Of a DNA stretch of 30,864 nucleotides, positions 6,844 through 15,238 are shown piece after piece (the stretch's first letter is position 1; each line of letters starts with the position of its first letter). The DNA is from JAQGLW01 sp035995725 (GTDB lineage: Bacteria; Pseudomonadota; Gammaproteobacteria; Burkholderiales; Burkholderiaceae_D). The position numbers and the translations under genes were made by a program. The stretch covers positions 1 to 30,864 of the forward strand of contig DASYKE010000166.1 of the NCBI GenBank assembly GCA_035995725.1, written 5' to 3'. The notes beneath the pieces were generated by a model. The model was not told the origin of the DNA and made no database searches. It saw nothing but the letters and a program-made list of their open reading frames with translations.

Positions 6844-7827
6844 ATGAAAGCATTTTCATTATTTCGACGTGCGTTGCTGCTAGGTGGTTTTGGACTCGTG
6901 CTGAACGGCACTTCACAAGCATACGCAGCCCCCATTCAGGTTGCGCTCGGTGATACCTTATCGGTAGAAACTCTTTCTTATGTGATCGCGCTGGAACGCG
7001 CGAAAGATCGCGGCGTCGACTACAAACTGACTTCCTTTTCCAAGGAGGATCTGGCGATTCAGGCGGTCGTGAACGGGCAGGCCGATATTGGAATTGCGAC
7101 CCCTTACTCAGTCATCCAAAAGTCCAAGGCTCCGGTGCGAGGATTATTCCAGGTAACCCGTGCCGTGTTTTTCCCTGTAGCTGACAAGTCCTATAAAACC
7201 TGGAAAGACCTGGACGGTCAGCCCTTCGCGTTTCATGCCCGCGGTACCAGTACCGAAGCTGTCGGAAACATCATTGCCGATCGTGAAAAAATCAAGTTTG
7301 GCCAGCGCACCTATCTTGCAGGGTCCGAGAACCGCATCGTCGCCATGATGAACGGCCAGATCAAAGCAACCATTGTCGACCTTGCCAACAAAAATCTCCT
7401 GATGGCCAAGGCGGGGGATCGCTTTCATGTGTTGCCCGGTTTGACGGAACTGCCTAGTGACGAGATTCTTTTTGCGCGTACGGATTGGCTGAGCAAGAAC
7501 CAGAAATCCGCCGACATCATCGTTGAAGAGTTTTATCGCCTTTGGCAGGAAATGGCAAAAGATCCGGCAGTGATCGAGCGTGAGCGTGTGAAGCGCAATC
7601 TGCTCAAGGATATGCCGAAAGAAGTTCTCGCCGACGTCACCAAGTTTTACGTTGAAGCCATAAAGAGCGGCATGTACGATCGCAGCGGCGGGAGTCAGTC
7701 GACCACCGAACTTGATTTCAAGTTTTATACCCAGGCTGGGCAGATGGCAGGCAATGCAGCCGATCTGAAGGTTGCGGACTATTGGGACTTCGGACCGCTC
7801 GAACGGGCCAGGAAGAAGGCAAAGTAA
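6844..7827 (+). CDS. ABC importer substrate-binding protein (NMT1/TauA/SsuA-like)
   Basis: A 327-residue periplasmic binding protein starting at ATG 6844, with GGAG (6835-6838) in front. Residues 1-28 are a Sec signal peptide (two Arg, a hydrophobic core, then SQAYAAP with an A-x-A type cut). The mature part has the class layout: IQVALGDTLSVETLSYVIAL, AVVNGQADIGIATPYSVI in lobe 1, then KTWKDLDGQPFAFHARGTST opening lobe 2, and ATIVDLANKN. It delivers an unknown small anionic or zwitterionic compound to the permeases encoded next. The substrate cannot be read from the sequence: sulfonates, nitrate, thiamine precursors and aromatic acids are all carried by relatives. First gene of a four-gene operon. 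Confidence 0.88.
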   Translation: MKAFSLFRRALLLGGFGLVLNGTSQAYAAPIQVALGDTLSVETLSYVIALERAKDRGVDYKLTSFSKEDLAIQAVVNGQADIGIATPYSVIQKSKAPVRGLFQVTRAVFFPVADKSYKTWKDLDGQPFAFHARGTSTEAVGNIIADREKIKFGQRTYLAGSENRIVAMMNGQIKATIVDLANKNLLMAKAGDRFHVLPGLTELPSDEILFARTDWLSKNQKSADIIVEEFYRLWQEMAKDPAVIERERVKRNLLKDMPKEVLADVTKFYVEAIKSGMYDRSGGSQSTTELDFKFYTQAGQMAGNAADLKVADYWDFGPLERARKKAK

Positions 7828-7930
7828 ACGCCCGTACTGTATAAGTCGGCTTTCCCCGGCGAACCCGGCGGCTGATCTCGGTCGCCGGATCTTCATGGCC
7901 TCGACGTTTCGTTAACGAAGTTTCTCTTCT

Positions 7931-8719
7931 ATGGCTTTTCAATTCCCCGAATCTGCGTCCAGATTTCTGGCGGGCCCGGTCGTCCTGCGGATACTATCGT
8001 TTCTCATCGTATTCGGAGCCTGGGAATTTGCCGGAAACATTCCGGTCAGCCCGTCTTTTCCGCCCTTTTCCGATACATTTCGCGCATTGATCGGGATGAT
8101 CGTCGACGGCAGCCTGGTTAAAGCGTTCTCGATCACCCTGGTACCGCTTGCAATCGGTGTAACCATATCGGCGCTGTCGGGAGTCGCGCTTGGTGTGATC
8201 ATGGGGCTGAACCATCGAGCCGAATGGATCGGCGTTCCGGTATTTATCGTTCTGCAGGCGGCGCCGCTTGCCGCTGTCATTCCTCTTCTGATACTGGCTT
8301 ACGGTATCGGGATCGTCACCAAGGTACTGATTATTTGTATCATGGCAATGCCTGTGATCGTGCTGAATTCTTTCAAGGCGATACGACATACGCCGAGCTC
8401 GCTGATCGAGATGGGTACCAGCTTTATGGGAAGCCGGCTCGACCTGATTTGCAAAGTCATGTTGCCGTCCGCAACTCCGGTCATATTCGCGGGACTCAGG
8501 CTGGGCGCGGCAGCGGGATTCGTTGGCGCCGTTCTGTCCGAGCTGCTTGTCACGCCGACCGGTATCGGCGACATCATTACCTACAGCCAGTCGGTTGCCG
8601 AATACCCGAAGATGTATGCCGCGATAGCCTCCATCATTGTAGTGTCCGTCGCTTTTATTGAACTGCTGGGATGGATTGAACAGCGGTTCCTTCGCCCAGA
8701 AAAAAGAGGTTCCGAATGA
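7931..8719 (+). CDS. ABC importer permease, first subunit
   Basis: A 262-residue inner-membrane permease of the BPD-transport (SsuC/TauC-like) family with about six hydrophobic helices. The EAA loop that docks the ATPase is EMGTSFMGSRLDLICKVMLP, followed by the family's ATPVIFAGLRLG helix start. The C terminus LGWIEQRFLRPEKRG is the usual cytoplasmic end. The start ATG 7931 lacks a strong ribosome site, and a 103-base gap with a TTCGTTAACGAA palindrome precedes it. Its last codons overlap the ATPase gene by four bases (ATGA), a sign of translational coupling. Confidence 0.88.
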   Translation: MAFQFPESASRFLAGPVVLRILSFLIVFGAWEFAGNIPVSPSFPPFSDTFRALIGMIVDGSLVKAFSITLVPLAIGVTISALSGVALGVIMGLNHRAEWIGVPVFIVLQAAPLAAVIPLLILAYGIGIVTKVLIICIMAMPVIVLNSFKAIRHTPSSLIEMGTSFMGSRLDLICKVMLPSATPVIFAGLRLGAAAGFVGAVLSELLVTPTGIGDIITYSQSVAEYPKMYAAIASIIVVSVAFIELLGWIEQRFLRPEKRGSE

Positions 8720-9525
8720 ACACTGTGGCAGATGCACGAGCTCAGCTTTCGACCGAGCAGGCAGGTAGTAACCTGATCGTGGAAGTCAGGAATATATCCA
8801 AGATCTATCCGGGAGGGGTGGAGGCGCTCAACGGCATTTCGCTTGGCTTTCCCGAAGGGCAGCTGACGTCGCTGCTCGGCCCGTCCGGATGTGGCAAGAC
8901 GACGCTGCTGAAGATTATTGCAGGGTTGATTCCCGCCACCAGCGGCCAGGTATTTGTCAAGGGCAGGCAGGTGAGTGCACCGGGACCCGAGCGTTCTTTT
9001 GTATTTCAGGATTTTGCGCTGATGCCATGGGCGACCGTGATGCGTAACGTGGCGTTCGGACTTGAACTGTCCGGGGTCTCGAAAAGCGAGCGCGAGGCGA
9101 TCGCGGAAAGATATATCGCCGATGTCGGCTTGAAAGGGTTTGAGCAGAAATATCCGCATCAGCTGTCGGGAGGCATGCGGCAGCGCGTTGGTTTGGCCCG
9201 TGCGCTGGCGGTCAATGCGGATGTGGTGCTGATGGATGAACCCTTTTCGGCAGTCGATGAGCAGACCCGCCGCCGTTTTCAGGAAGACCTGCTCGAGCTG
9301 GTCGCCAATCACAGGAAAACATTTATCTTTGTGACACATAGCATCGAGGAGGCGGTTTACGTTTCCAATCGAATCATTTTGCTGTCGCGCCGCCCGAGCC
9401 GGGTATCCGAGATTATCGATGTCAGGCTTCCGCGCGATTCATCGCCCGATCAGATCAGACGTCATCCCGAGTATCTCGACAAGGTTGAATCGATCTGGCA
9501 AACCCTTAAACACTACGTTGACTGA
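8716..9525 (+). CDS. ABC importer ATP-binding protein
   Basis: A 269-residue nucleotide-binding subunit with all motifs intact: Walker A GPSGCGKTT (residues 55-63), Q-loop FVFQDFALMPW, signature LSGGMRQR (150-157), Walker B VVLMDEP (170-176) and the switch histidine in FVTHS (His 208). The sequence is closest in type to SsuB/TauB-like ATPases of the nitrate/sulfonate/bicarbonate group. It powers import by the two permeases encoded on either side. Its start overlaps the previous stop as ATGA. The next permease begins 8 bases after its stop. Confidence 0.93.
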   Translation: MNTVADARAQLSTEQAGSNLIVEVRNISKIYPGGVEALNGISLGFPEGQLTSLLGPSGCGKTTLLKIIAGLIPATSGQVFVKGRQVSAPGPERSFVFQDFALMPWATVMRNVAFGLELSGVSKSEREAIAERYIADVGLKGFEQKYPHQLSGGMRQRVGLARALAVNADVVLMDEPFSAVDEQTRRRFQEDLLELVANHRKTFIFVTHSIEEAVYVSNRIILLSRRPSRVSEIIDVRLPRDSSPDQIRRHPEYLDKVESIWQTLKHYVD

Positions 9526-9533
9526 GCCGGCTC

Positions 9534-10289
9534 ATGAAGATACGCGGGTTTGAAATTCCCCAGTCGGCATCTTTGCTTCTGTGGGCTGTGCTGTGGGAGG
9601 CTGTCGGGCAGCTCAAGCTTACGATGTTGGTGCCGCCGTTGTCTGCGACGCTGCTTACGCTGGGCGAACTTGCAAAAACCGAATCGTTCTGGGAGGCGAT
9701 CGGGATAACCGCGCGCGCTTTTTTCTGGGGCAGCGCGATTGCCGTCGTGATCGGCGTTCCGCTGGGTATTTTGATGGGAAGGATTCAGTTACTCGACAGG
9801 CTGCTGCTCCCATGGGTAAATACATTCATCAGCGCGCCGCTTTCAGCTCTCGTTCCGGTAATCATGGCGCTGTTCGGATTTGGAGATACGACCATTATCC
9901 TCACGGTTGTCGTATTTGCGATATGGATCATCATTCTCGATGCGCGGGCCGGAGCCCACGCCATCTCTCCGTCGCTGGTCGAAATGGCCCGCATATATGG
10001 AGCAAGCAATTTTCAAGCTTTCCGCAAGATTTATATCTGGTCCGCTATGCCGGAAATCCTGACCGGTGTACGGATGGGCCTGCTGCGTGCAGTCAAGGGC
10101 GTAATCATCGGGCAGTTACTCGTATCGGTGGTTGGATTCGGCCAGCTATTCGAAATTTTCTCTTCGAATTTTTTGATGACGCATATGTGGGCAATCCTTA
10201 TTGTGCTGTTCGGCCTGGCATTTATTCTGGATATCGGTCTCGCATTTGTCGAGAAACGTGTCGAGCATTTCGCGTCATCACGCAGCTGA
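9534..10289 (+). CDS. ABC importer permease, second subunit
   Basis: A 251-residue permease of the same family as the gene at 7931 but clearly divergent from it. It has about six membrane helices, and the EAA loop reads EMARIYGASNFQAFRKIYIW, followed by SAMPEILTGVRMG. The C terminus is FVEKRVEHFASS. With one ATPase and one binding protein, the operon most simply encodes a transporter whose membrane part is a heterodimer. Most relatives (TauC, SsuC) use a homodimer, so the pairing is notable. The gene ends 20 bases from the oppositely oriented minE stop. Confidence 0.88.
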   Translation: MKIRGFEIPQSASLLLWAVLWEAVGQLKLTMLVPPLSATLLTLGELAKTESFWEAIGITARAFFWGSAIAVVIGVPLGILMGRIQLLDRLLLPWVNTFISAPLSALVPVIMALFGFGDTTIILTVVVFAIWIIILDARAGAHAISPSLVEMARIYGASNFQAFRKIYIWSAMPEILTGVRMGLLRAVKGVIIGQLLVSVVGFGQLFEIFSSNFLMTHMWAILIVLFGLAFILDIGLAFVEKRVEHFASSRS

Positions 10290-10309
10290 GCGAACATCCC
10301 TGAACGCCG

Positions 10310-10573
10310 CTATCTGCTCGATACCGTATCGGGCAGTATCACATTCACGTCCAGTATTTCCAGATTGCCCTGGCGGTCGAGCGATATCTTGATGTCTTCG
10401 GCATTGACCTTGGTATATTTCGAGATCACGGCGATCAATTCCTTGTGCAGTGCAGGCAGAAAGTCGGGACCAGAACGGCCATTGCGCTCGCGCGCGATGA
10501 TGATCTGAAGGCGTTCCTTGGCGGCAACCGCGGTTTTCGGCTTGGTGTTGAATAAAAATGATAGTAGCGCCAT
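10310..10573 (-). CDS. minE: Cell division topological specificity factor MinE
   Basis: An 87-residue protein, full length for the family. The N-terminal MALLSFLFNTKPKTAVAAKE is the membrane-targeting and MinD-contacting segment, with the conserved AKERLQIIIARER helix/strand. The C-terminal domain EDIKISLDRQGNLEILDVNV is the dimerisation fold. MinE stimulates MinD ATPase at the membrane and drives pole-to-pole oscillation, so the Z ring forms mid-cell. The open frame extends further upstream, but the ATG at 10573 with AAAGG in front and the family length fix this start. It follows minD after four bases. Confidence 0.96.
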   Translation of the reverse strand: MALLSFLFNTKPKTAVAAKERLQIIIARERNGRSGPDFLPALHKELIAVISKYTKVNAEDIKISLDRQGNLEILDVNVILPDTVSSR

Positions 10574-10577
10574 CTTA

Positions 10578-11390
10578 CTAACCTTTAAAAATTCTCTGGA
10601 GAAAACCAGGTTTTTCATAGGTTGTGAATCGCAGCGAAATCTCATCTCCGAGGAAGCGTGCCACGACGTCCTTGTAGGCTTCCGACACATCGCTGCCTTC
10701 GACATGAATGACGGGATTGCCCTGATTGGACGCATGCAGAACCGATTCCGATTCGGGAATAATGCCGATCAACGGTATGCGTAGAATCTCCTGGACGTCG
10801 GTGTAGGACAGCATCTCGCCGGCCTCGACCCGCTTCGGTACATAGCGCGTAATCAACAGATGTTCCTTGACCGGCTCGCCGCCGTTCTGTGCGCGCCGCG
10901 ACTTGGCCTGGATAATGCCCAGGATGCGGTCCGAATCACGCACCGAAGATACTTCCGGATTGGTGACCACTATCGCTTCGTCGGCAAACGTCAGCGCCAT
11001 CACCGCGCCGCGTTCGATTCCGGCAGGGGAGTCGCAGATGATATATTCGAAGCCCATCCCGGCCAGATCGGTCAGCACACGCTCGACGCCCTCTTCGGAC
11101 AACGCATCCTTGTCGCGGGTCTGGGACGCCGGCAGCACAAACAGATTGTCGCAATGCTTGTCCTTGATCAGTGCCTGATTGAGGGTGGCTTCCTTGTTGA
11201 TGACATTGATCAGGTCGTACACCACACGCCGTTCGCAACCCATGATCAGGTCGAGATTGCGCAGGCCGACGTCAAAATCGACAACGGCTGTCTTGTGTCC
11301 GCGCATAGCCAAACCCGATGCAAAACTGGCACTGGAGGTGGTTTTGCCGACCCCGCCTTTGCCGGACGTTACAACGATTATTTTTGCCAA
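10578..11390 (-). CDS. minD: Septum site-determining ATPase MinD
   Basis: A 270-residue P-loop ATPase of the MinD/ParA group. The deviant Walker A is SGKGGVGKTT (residues 9-18, with both lysines), followed by VVDFDVGLRNLDLIMGCERR, which is diagnostic for MinD. CDSPAGIERGA is the second conserved block. The C terminus EKPGFLQRIFKG is the amphipathic membrane-targeting helix. ATP-bound MinD dimerises on the inner membrane, recruits MinC to block FtsZ, and is released by MinE. It is the middle gene of minC-minD-minE, 21 bases after minC. Confidence 0.97.
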   Translation of the reverse strand: MAKIIVVTSGKGGVGKTTSSASFASGLAMRGHKTAVVDFDVGLRNLDLIMGCERRVVYDLINVINKEATLNQALIKDKHCDNLFVLPASQTRDKDALSEEGVERVLTDLAGMGFEYIICDSPAGIERGAVMALTFADEAIVVTNPEVSSVRDSDRILGIIQAKSRRAQNGGEPVKEHLLITRYVPKRVEAGEMLSYTDVQEILRIPLIGIIPESESVLHASNQGNPVIHVEGSDVSEAYKDVVARFLGDEISLRFTTYEKPGFLQRIFKG

Positions 11391-11411
11391 ATCAAACCCC
11401 TTTAAAAATCT

Positions 11412-12155
11412 CTAAAATTTCATCGGCGACACGTCAATCCGGTCGCCGACCAGTCGGATCTGAGCCGCACGCCGGGCCAGATCTTTTGGTAATCCATGTT
11501 CAAAGGTACGGTAGACTCCGGCGATCGATACCAGCTCGGCTTCCATGCTGATTGCGAAAATTCTAGCCTGGACATTGCCATTGGCGCCGGCCAGCGCGCG
11601 TCCGCGCAGTGGTGCGTAAATATGAATGCTGCCGTCGGCGATTACTTCTGCGCCATTGTTGACGGCGGCAGTCACGATCAGATCGCAGCCTTGCGCATAA
11701 ATTCGCTGCCCGCCGCGCACGGGAGTATCGATCACCATCGGGCCGGTCGCCATCGAAGGCGCCGCGGCAGCCGTTGCGACCGGGTCGGAGATGGCAGCGC
11801 GTTCCTCATCCCGGGACGCCGCCGGACGCGGTTTGGCCACGATATCCAGGCTGAGCCCATGCGCGAGGATATCCGGTTGCATATCCGCGGGCGCATTGCG
11901 CACCGCTACCGGATTGAGGTGGTAGGACTTGAAGAGATTGATCAGTGCCTGCCAATCGATGTCGCCGTCCGCCGGCACGAAATCGCCGACGTCGATAATC
12001 GCGAACTCTTCGTCAAAGTAATCCGATTCGCCGCATGTTATTTCCCGCATGGCCGCGTCCAGTACAGCGGGGTCGGATTCCCGCAGAATGGCGGAAACGG
12101 CGACAACGGTTGAAATCTTGATTTCCATCGGCTTGCGGATTTTTGTTTTTAACAT
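11412..12155 (-). CDS. minC: Septum site-determining protein MinC
   Basis: A 247-residue FtsZ inhibitor. The N-terminal domain begins with EIKISTVVAVSAILRESD and runs to about residue 105. A linker rich in Ala and Pro follows (about 110-140), then the C-terminal beta-helix domain opening with PVRGGQRIYAQGCDLIVTAA and containing GSIHIYAPLRGRALAGANGN, the signature of MinC C domains and the MinD contact region. The start is taken at ATG 12155. The frame also has a TTG three codons earlier and a Met at the EIKIS segment, and ribosome sites are weak at all three. First gene of the min operon. Confidence 0.95.
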   Translation of the reverse strand: MLKTKIRKPMEIKISTVVAVSAILRESDPAVLDAAMREITCGESDYFDEEFAIIDVGDFVPADGDIDWQALINLFKSYHLNPVAVRNAPADMQPDILAHGLSLDIVAKPRPAASRDEERAAISDPVATAAAAPSMATGPMVIDTPVRGGQRIYAQGCDLIVTAAVNNGAEVIADGSIHIYAPLRGRALAGANGNVQARIFAISMEAELVSIAGVYRTFEHGLPKDLARRAAQIRLVGDRIDVSPMKF

Positions 12156-12274
12156 AAAAACCAATGTGGTGAATGCGTCCAGAGCCTGTCGATAAATCGA
12201 TCGTCGGACCGCAGCGGGTTGTGCTGCGGCTGCCGCCGGTCAGAGATCCATTGAAGTAAAGCAGCGAATATCCT

Positions 12275-12308
12275 CAAAACAAAAACGGGCCGCATTGGAG
12301 GCGGCCCG
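12275..12308 (-). terminator. Strong intrinsic terminator on the minus strand
   Basis: CGGGCCGC (12286-12293) and GCGGCCCG (12301-12308) form a perfect 8-bp GC stem with a 7-base loop. Read on the minus strand the stem is followed by TTTTTGTTTT. It would end a transcript coming from the acyl-CoA dehydrogenase operon or from an RNA or small gene at about 12310-12600. It lies 120 bases before minC and so insulates the min operon. Confidence 0.85.
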
Positions 12309-12371
12309 AAATGTTGAAGTAACTATTTGGGTCCAGTTGTGTATGGACTGAATGTAATTACGTTATACCCG

Positions 12372-12560
12372 CTATTCAGATTCACGGCTATTATAACCTC
12401 GGACATCGCGATAACTCCAAGTCTTGTTACAGTTTTCGGGCCTGGCACCGTTGGTGGCCGATGTAATTTTTATCATGGCAAATGGTGCGCTTCGGCTTGC
12501 CGCAGATTTTTTAATGGCATAAATATAAGCTTTCAAAATATTCGATTTACTTTTGGGCAT
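12372..12560 (-). CDS. Doubtful small ORF in a 530-bp gap
   Basis: A 62-residue frame (MPKSKSNILKAYIYAIKKSA ... ) is the only open frame of note between the terminator and the acyl-CoA dehydrogenase operon (12309-12687). It is basic, has the phrase TSATNGARPENCNKTWSYRD, and points toward the terminator at 12275-12308. No ribosome site stands before ATG 12560, and an inner ATG (FAMIKI) is not better. It resembles nothing I can name. The stretch may instead be the untranslated 3' end of the dehydrogenase transcript or a non-coding RNA. Confidence 0.25.
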   Translation of the reverse strand: MPKSKSNILKAYIYAIKKSAASRSAPFAMIKITSATNGARPENCNKTWSYRDVRGYNSRESE

Positions 12561-12687
12561 GAGCGAAGATATGCCGTCCGCCTTTGAATATCCAGGATGT
12601 CAACCGGCTGCTGCGACAACGTATGTATTCAGCTGTACGCTGCGACGATCGACGTAATTGAAACATGCATTGACCGAACAGCGAATA

Positions 12688-13824
12688 TCAGCTCAACCGA
12701 CCGGCAAATGATTCGAGATGATAGTCGGTGCTACCGAATTGCAGTTCGATCGCCATCAGGCGCTTGAAATAATGGCTGACATTGAGTTCGTTGGTGACGC
12801 CCATGCCGCCATGCAGTTGTACCGCTTGCTGGCCGACGAAGCGGCAGGCCTGGCCGATGACGACTTTCGCGGCTGACATCGCCCGGCTGCGCAGTGCAGG
12901 ATCGGGTTCCGTGCAGCGTACCGCCGCCAGATAGCTCATCGACCGCGCCTGTTCAATGTGCAGCACCATGTCTGCCATCCGATGCTGGAGCGCCTGGAAG
13001 TTTCCTATCGGTACGCCGAATTGCTTGCGGGTGCGCGCATATTCGACGGTCGCCGCCAGCAGGCGATCCAACGCGCCGACCGCTTCCGCGCATGCTGCAG
13101 CCAGTCCGACATCGAGAATTTCCGGCAGGCGGGTCTCGGTATCGTCGCTCCCATCGAGCAGCGCGTCAGCCGGCACCGTGACCTGATCCAGCCGGATTTC
13201 ACTGGCGCGTATGCCGTCGATTGCGGTGTACGAAACCTGCCGTATTCCTTGCGCATCGCGTGGTACCGCAAACACGCACAGCCGCCCCGGCTTGTTCGGC
13301 AGCCTCAGGCGGGCGGTAACGAGCAGAATGTCGGCTGCTGCACCGTGTGGAATCACACTCTTGTGGCCGTTCAATACATAGCTGCCGTTGCCCGGCGAGG
13401 CGCTGGCTGCAACCGCCTGCCAATCGAAGCGAGTGGCTGGTTCGTCATGCGCCAATACCGCGATCAGTTCGCCCGACGCCATCGCCGGCAGCATCGCTGC
13501 ACGCTGTTGCGCGGTGCCCAGGGTGGCAATCGTTCTGGTAGCGACTACTGCGCTGGCCAGATACGGCTCCAGCAGCAGGCCTTCGCCGATTGCAGTCATC
13601 ACCAGCATTGTTTCTATCGGGCTGCCGCCCAGGCCTCCCTGCTGCTCCGGTACATTAAGGGCCAGCAGTCCGAGGTCGGCCAGCGTTTGCCAGGCATCCC
13701 GGCTGAAGCCGTGTGCCGAGTTTTCCATGATTCGACGCCGCGCTTCGAAGCCATAATCTTTCGCGATGAAGCGGCGGGTAGTTTCCAGCAGCATTTGCTG
13801 TTCTTGAGTGAATGTAAAATCCAT
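12688..13824 (-). CDS. Acyl-CoA dehydrogenase, PimD-like small subunit
   Basis: A 378-residue FAD-dependent acyl-CoA dehydrogenase-fold protein. It begins MDFTFTQEQQMLLETTRRFI and keeps the helical N domain (QQGGLGGSPIETMLVMTAIG). The substrate/FAD loops in the middle are less canonical (ELIAVLAHDEPATRFDW replaces the usual T-E-P-x-x-G-S motif). The C domain has EYARTRKQFGVPIGNFQALQ, the arginine and Q-F used by the family to bind FAD, and AVQLHGGMGVTNELNVSHYF. It follows the larger dehydrogenase by 21 bases. Such pairs, as in pimC/pimD of Rhodopseudomonas, act as alpha2beta2 enzymes on dicarboxyl- or steroid-side-chain CoA esters. The assignment to pimeloyl-CoA is by similarity of arrangement only. 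Confidence 0.82.
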   Translation of the reverse strand: MDFTFTQEQQMLLETTRRFIAKDYGFEARRRIMENSAHGFSRDAWQTLADLGLLALNVPEQQGGLGGSPIETMLVMTAIGEGLLLEPYLASAVVATRTIATLGTAQQRAAMLPAMASGELIAVLAHDEPATRFDWQAVAASASPGNGSYVLNGHKSVIPHGAAADILLVTARLRLPNKPGRLCVFAVPRDAQGIRQVSYTAIDGIRASEIRLDQVTVPADALLDGSDDTETRLPEILDVGLAAACAEAVGALDRLLAATVEYARTRKQFGVPIGNFQALQHRMADMVLHIEQARSMSYLAAVRCTEPDPALRSRAMSAAKVVIGQACRFVGQQAVQLHGGMGVTNELNVSHYFKRLMAIELQFGSTDYHLESFAGRLS

Positions 13825-13845
13825 CGCGGCGGTCCTAAGCAGGCT

Positions 13846-15054
13846 CTATAGTCCCAGAATCATCTGGGCGATGATGTTTTTTTGAATCTCATTGGAGCCG
13901 CCGTAGATCGACAGCTTGCGCATGTTCAGATAATGGGCACCGAGCGGCGCTGCATACTGCGGCCCGGCGGCATCGCCGTCATAGCTGGCAGCCATCGCTT
14001 CGCGTCGCAATGGCAGCGCGTAAAGACCGACCGCCTGCACCAGCAGTTCCGTGATCGCCTGCTGAATTTCGGTGCCCTTGATTTTCAAGATCGACGCTTC
14101 CGGACCCGGCGCTCGGCGCTCGGCTTCAGCCGATAGCACGCGCAGATTGGTGATTTCCAGCGCCATCAAATCGATATCGATCTGCGCAATGCGCGCGGCG
14201 AACATCGGGTCCTTGATCAGGGGCTTGCCATTCTTGACCTCTTGCGCGGCGATGTGCTTCAGACGCGCCAGTTCGCGCTTCGCAATGCCGATGCCGGCGA
14301 TATTGGCGCGTTCATGGCCGAGTAAAAATTTCGCATAAGTCCAGCCCCGGTTTTCTTCACCGACCAGGTTTTCAACGGGCACGCGTACATCCTCGAACCA
14401 CACTTCATTGACTTCTTGCGCGCCATCCATCGTGACGATAGGGCGTACGGTAATGCCAGGCGTTTTCATGTCGATCAACAGGAAGGAAATGCCGCGCTGC
14501 GCCTTTGCTTCCGGGTCGGTGCGCACCAGGCAGAAAATCCAGTCTGCGTATTGGCCGAACGTGGTCCAGGTTTTTTGTCCATTGACCACGTAACAGTCGC
14601 CGTCTGCGCTTCGAGTCAGTATGGCGCGGGTTTTTAGCGATGCCAGATCGGACCCGGCGCCCGGTTCCGAATAACCCTGGCACCACCAGTCTTCAGCGGA
14701 CAAGATGCGCGGCAGAAAACGCTGTTGCTGCGCCGGCGATCCGAACGCCATGATGACAGGTGCCACCATCTTGAGGCCGAACGGAACCGTGCGCGGTGCG
14801 CCGGCGGCGGCGCATTCTTCTTCAAAGATGTACTGCTGCGCCGGAGTCCAGCCGGTCCCGCCGAACTCTGCGGGCCACGATGCGCCGCCCCAGCCTTGCG
14901 CGTGAAGAATGCACTGCCAGCGCACGTAATCGTCCCGCTCCAGAATCAGACCGTTCAATACCTTATGCTGTATGTCGGCAGGCAGAGACCGCACAACAAA
15001 TGCTCGTATCTGCTGGCGGAACGCAATTTCTTCGGCGGTGAAGTTCAGATCCAT
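13846..15054 (-). CDS. Acyl-CoA dehydrogenase, PimC-like large subunit
   Basis: A 402-residue acyl-CoA dehydrogenase, first gene of a two-gene operon, with GAGGT just before ATG 15054. It shows WWCQGYSEPGAGSDLASLKT (substrate/FAD loop, residues about 123-142), VNGQKTWTTFGQYADWIFCL, and KLSIYGGSNEIQKNIIAQMI near the end. At the site where medium-chain enzymes carry the catalytic Glu (I-Y-E-G-T) this protein has Gly. Glu 248 in LLGHERANIAGIG sits where isovaleryl-CoA-type and FadE26-type enzymes place their base, so that residue is the likely catalyst (inferred). The substrate is probably a CoA thioester with an unusual side chain. The partner is the small subunit encoded next. Confidence 0.88.
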   Translation of the reverse strand: MDLNFTAEEIAFRQQIRAFVVRSLPADIQHKVLNGLILERDDYVRWQCILHAQGWGGASWPAEFGGTGWTPAQQYIFEEECAAAGAPRTVPFGLKMVAPVIMAFGSPAQQQRFLPRILSAEDWWCQGYSEPGAGSDLASLKTRAILTRSADGDCYVVNGQKTWTTFGQYADWIFCLVRTDPEAKAQRGISFLLIDMKTPGITVRPIVTMDGAQEVNEVWFEDVRVPVENLVGEENRGWTYAKFLLGHERANIAGIGIAKRELARLKHIAAQEVKNGKPLIKDPMFAARIAQIDIDLMALEITNLRVLSAEAERRAPGPEASILKIKGTEIQQAITELLVQAVGLYALPLRREAMAASYDGDAAGPQYAAPLGAHYLNMRKLSIYGGSNEIQKNIIAQMILGL

Positions 15055-15238
15055 GACTACCTCATTGCTTTGTCTTTGGAGAAGCCGCGGACACCGGCGA
15101 CGATTTTTTTACCGTCAACCCGGTTCCGTAATTTTTATAGGGGAAATGCATCCGCTTCTGATCAGTCCAATCCGGCAACTGCGGTTGATGCCATCTGCCA
15201 TATTTTACCCGCAGCGACGGCCAAGACCGCCAATGTCA

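Noticed and set aside
7144..7896. A 250-codon open frame on the minus strand opposite the ABC binding protein, and similar long antisense frames at 8581-9339 and 25474-26367.
   Set aside because: They are mirror frames of strongly supported genes and carry no domain.
12958..13851. A 297-codon plus-strand frame opposite the small acyl-CoA dehydrogenase.
   Set aside because: It is the antisense shadow of a well-supported gene with high GC third positions, and its text has no family features.
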